From the NCBI RefSeq assembly GCF_000016185.1, contig NC_011420.2, positions 1,632,501-1,696,500 of the forward strand: DNA of 64,000 nt. Reading direction: 5' to 3'. The position numbers were made by a program, and so were the translations under genes. Source of the stretch: Rhodospirillum centenum SW (GTDB lineage Bacteria; Pseudomonadota; Alphaproteobacteria; Azospirillales; Azospirillaceae). This document shows, piece after piece, positions 63,118-64,000 of the stretch. Under the pieces are notes generated by a model. The model saw only the letters and a list, made by a program, of their open reading frames with translations. It was not told the origin of the DNA and did not search any database. Position 1 is the stretch's first letter; every line of letters starts with the position of its first letter.

Positions 63118-64000
63118 TCAGTCCAGCCCGTCCAGCAGATCGGCCACGGGAGGGCCGCGGCGGGACCGGGTCATCTCCATCAGGCCCAGCTTGGACAGAC
63201 CATAGACATGGGTGCCCGCCGGGTCCTCGGAAACCGCCTGCGTCAGCGTCAGCAGAAGGTGTTCGCGGTCGGCGGCGGCGGCCATGTTGACGAAGTCCAC
63301 CACGACGATGCCGCCGACATTGCGCAGCCGGAGCTGGCGCGCGATCTCCCGCGCCGCCTCCAGGTTCGTGGACAGGGGGTTGCCGCGCTCCCCGCCGTTG
63401 ACGTCGATGACGGTCAGCGCCTCCGTCCGCTCGATCACGAGCGAGCCGCCCTGCGCCAGCGGCACCCGCCGCTCCGCCAGGGCCGCGATGGCGCCGGCGA
63501 GGTCGCCCTCTTCGAACAGGGAGAGACGGGCGACATGCGGCCGCACCAGCGGCTCCAGGTCAGGGGCGCGGTCGCGGCACCAGCGGCGGACCTCCGCCAG
63601 CGCCTCCGCCCCCTCCACCCGGATGGCGTCGAAACCGGCGCCGCCGAACTCCAGCAGCGCCCGCACAGGCGCCGTGGGCGCGGGCAGCAGCAGCGCCGGC
63701 GCCCCCGCCCCGTCGGCGGCCCGCGCCGCCTGCCGCCAGTCGGCCCAGAGCGACTCCGCCTCCAGCGCCAGCAGCCCGGGGTCGGCGCTGGCGGCGTCGG
63801 CGCGGACGATCCAGCCGCCCTCCGCCGGCAGCAGGTCGCGCAGGGTGGCCTGCACCCGCGCCCGCTCCGGCCCGCGACCCAGACGGCGCGACAGATGGAG
63901 ACCCGAACCCAGCGGGGCATGGACGAGGAAGCGGCCGGGCAGCGTCACGTCCATGGTGAGGACCGCCCCCTTGTCGCCATGGGCATCGGCCTTCACCTGC
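63118..64000 (-). CDS. RNase E/G-family ribonuclease, C-terminal part (5' end outside the window)
   Basis: About 294 residues of a ribonuclease of the RNase E/G family; the gene continues past the right edge. Seen: the S1-domain end VKADAHGDKGAVLTMDVTLPGRFLVHAPL, catalytic Asp residues in LTVIDVNGGERG and IVVVDFVNM, and the late GLSKLGLMEMTRSRRGP. It ends before any zinc-link cysteines, unlike RNase E, so it is the shorter RNase G-like paralogue of rne found 35 kb away. The visible part is cut at the N-terminus by the window. Confidence 0.93.
   Translation of the reverse strand, partial: QVKADAHGDKGAVLTMDVTLPGRFLVHAPLGSGLHLSRRLGRGPERARVQATLRDLLPAEGGWIVRADAASADPGLLALEAESLWADWRQAARAADGAGAPALLLPAPTAPVRALLEFGGAGFDAIRVEGAEALAEVRRWCRDRAPDLEPLVRPHVARLSLFEEGDLAGAIAALAERRVPLAQGGSLVIERTEALTVIDVNGGERGNPLSTNLEAAREIARQLRLRNVGGIVVVDFVNMAAAADREHLLLTLTQAVSEDPAGTHVYGLSKLGLMEMTRSRRGPPVADLLDGLD

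Overview
The window is gene-dense, very GC-rich DNA that reads as the chromosome of an alphaproteobacterium, most likely of the Rhodospirillales/Azospirillaceae type (Rhodospirillum centenum- or Azospirillum-like). The grounds are the codon bias, the order RNase E/G - yacG - tRNA-Phe, the glnE-bcp pair, an iscR-type cluster with cysE, a MucR-like protein, and candidate promoters of the alphaproteobacterial general-stress (EcfG) type. Species is an inference. Nearly everything is core or housekeeping; the only clear mobile element is one intact IS1182-family insertion.

Layout. 1-10 kb: end of an SDR oxidoreductase, a GMC oxidoreductase, glutathione reductase, a GNAT acetyltransferase, a secreted DUF6491-type protein, a lone receiver protein, a succinate-semialdehyde dehydrogenase whose N-terminus is built of 15-bp repeats, then glmU divergent from gph. 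10-21 kb: a DUF3108 protein, tRNA-Val(CAC) with a good promoter, a dynamin-like membrane GTPase, a GlsB/YeaQ-type membrane protein, a nuclease/SRAP pair, cysQ, a small membrane protein, a DUF455 ferritin-like protein, a DUF885 peptidase-like protein, prfB with its programmed +1 frameshift, and ompW. 21-31 kb: PBP1A, AmiC, a long leader and rne, then the IS, which sits inside and duplicates the rne terminator. 30.5-35.1 kb: a minus-strand cluster cysE-iscR-cysteine desulfurase-hscB-fdx-tenA, read from a promoter whose -35 box overlaps an IscR-like site. 35-45 kb: an alpha/beta hydrolase, anmK, tyrS, a giant AsmA/YhdP-like protein, glnE-bcp. 45-56.4 kb: an uncharacterised membrane protein/winged-helix/orphan ParA set, a Sua5-type synthase, a FAD-linked dehydrogenase, an SLT-like protein, a long acyl-CoA dehydrogenase, a YjbH-like beta-barrel, a secreted PepSY-like protein, a MucR N-domain protein and a DUF1328 protein. 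56.4-64 kb: an ECF sigma/anti-sigma pair, a Sel1 + lytic transglycosylase protein, a MacA/MacB-type exporter, tRNA-Phe(GAA), yacG and the C-terminal part of an RNase E/G.

Themes. Cell-wall building and recycling recur (glmU, PBP1A, amiC, anmK, two SLT-type proteins). Sulfur and iron-sulfur metabolism is grouped (cysE, iscR, desulfurase, hscB, fdx, with cysQ elsewhere). Stress control appears as an ECF sigma/anti-sigma pair, thiol and peroxide defence (gor, bcp), and three genes for small envelope proteins that each have a GGAAC-N17-(C/T)GTT sequence upstream. I saw no CRISPR array, no prophage and no obvious new defence system. The most unusual points are the HscB-like protein with a eukaryote-type zinc ribbon and a lost HPD motif, the IS in the rne terminator, the duplicated ribosome-binding site creating an overlapping upstream ORF at the ECF sigma gene, and the three EcfG-like promoters.
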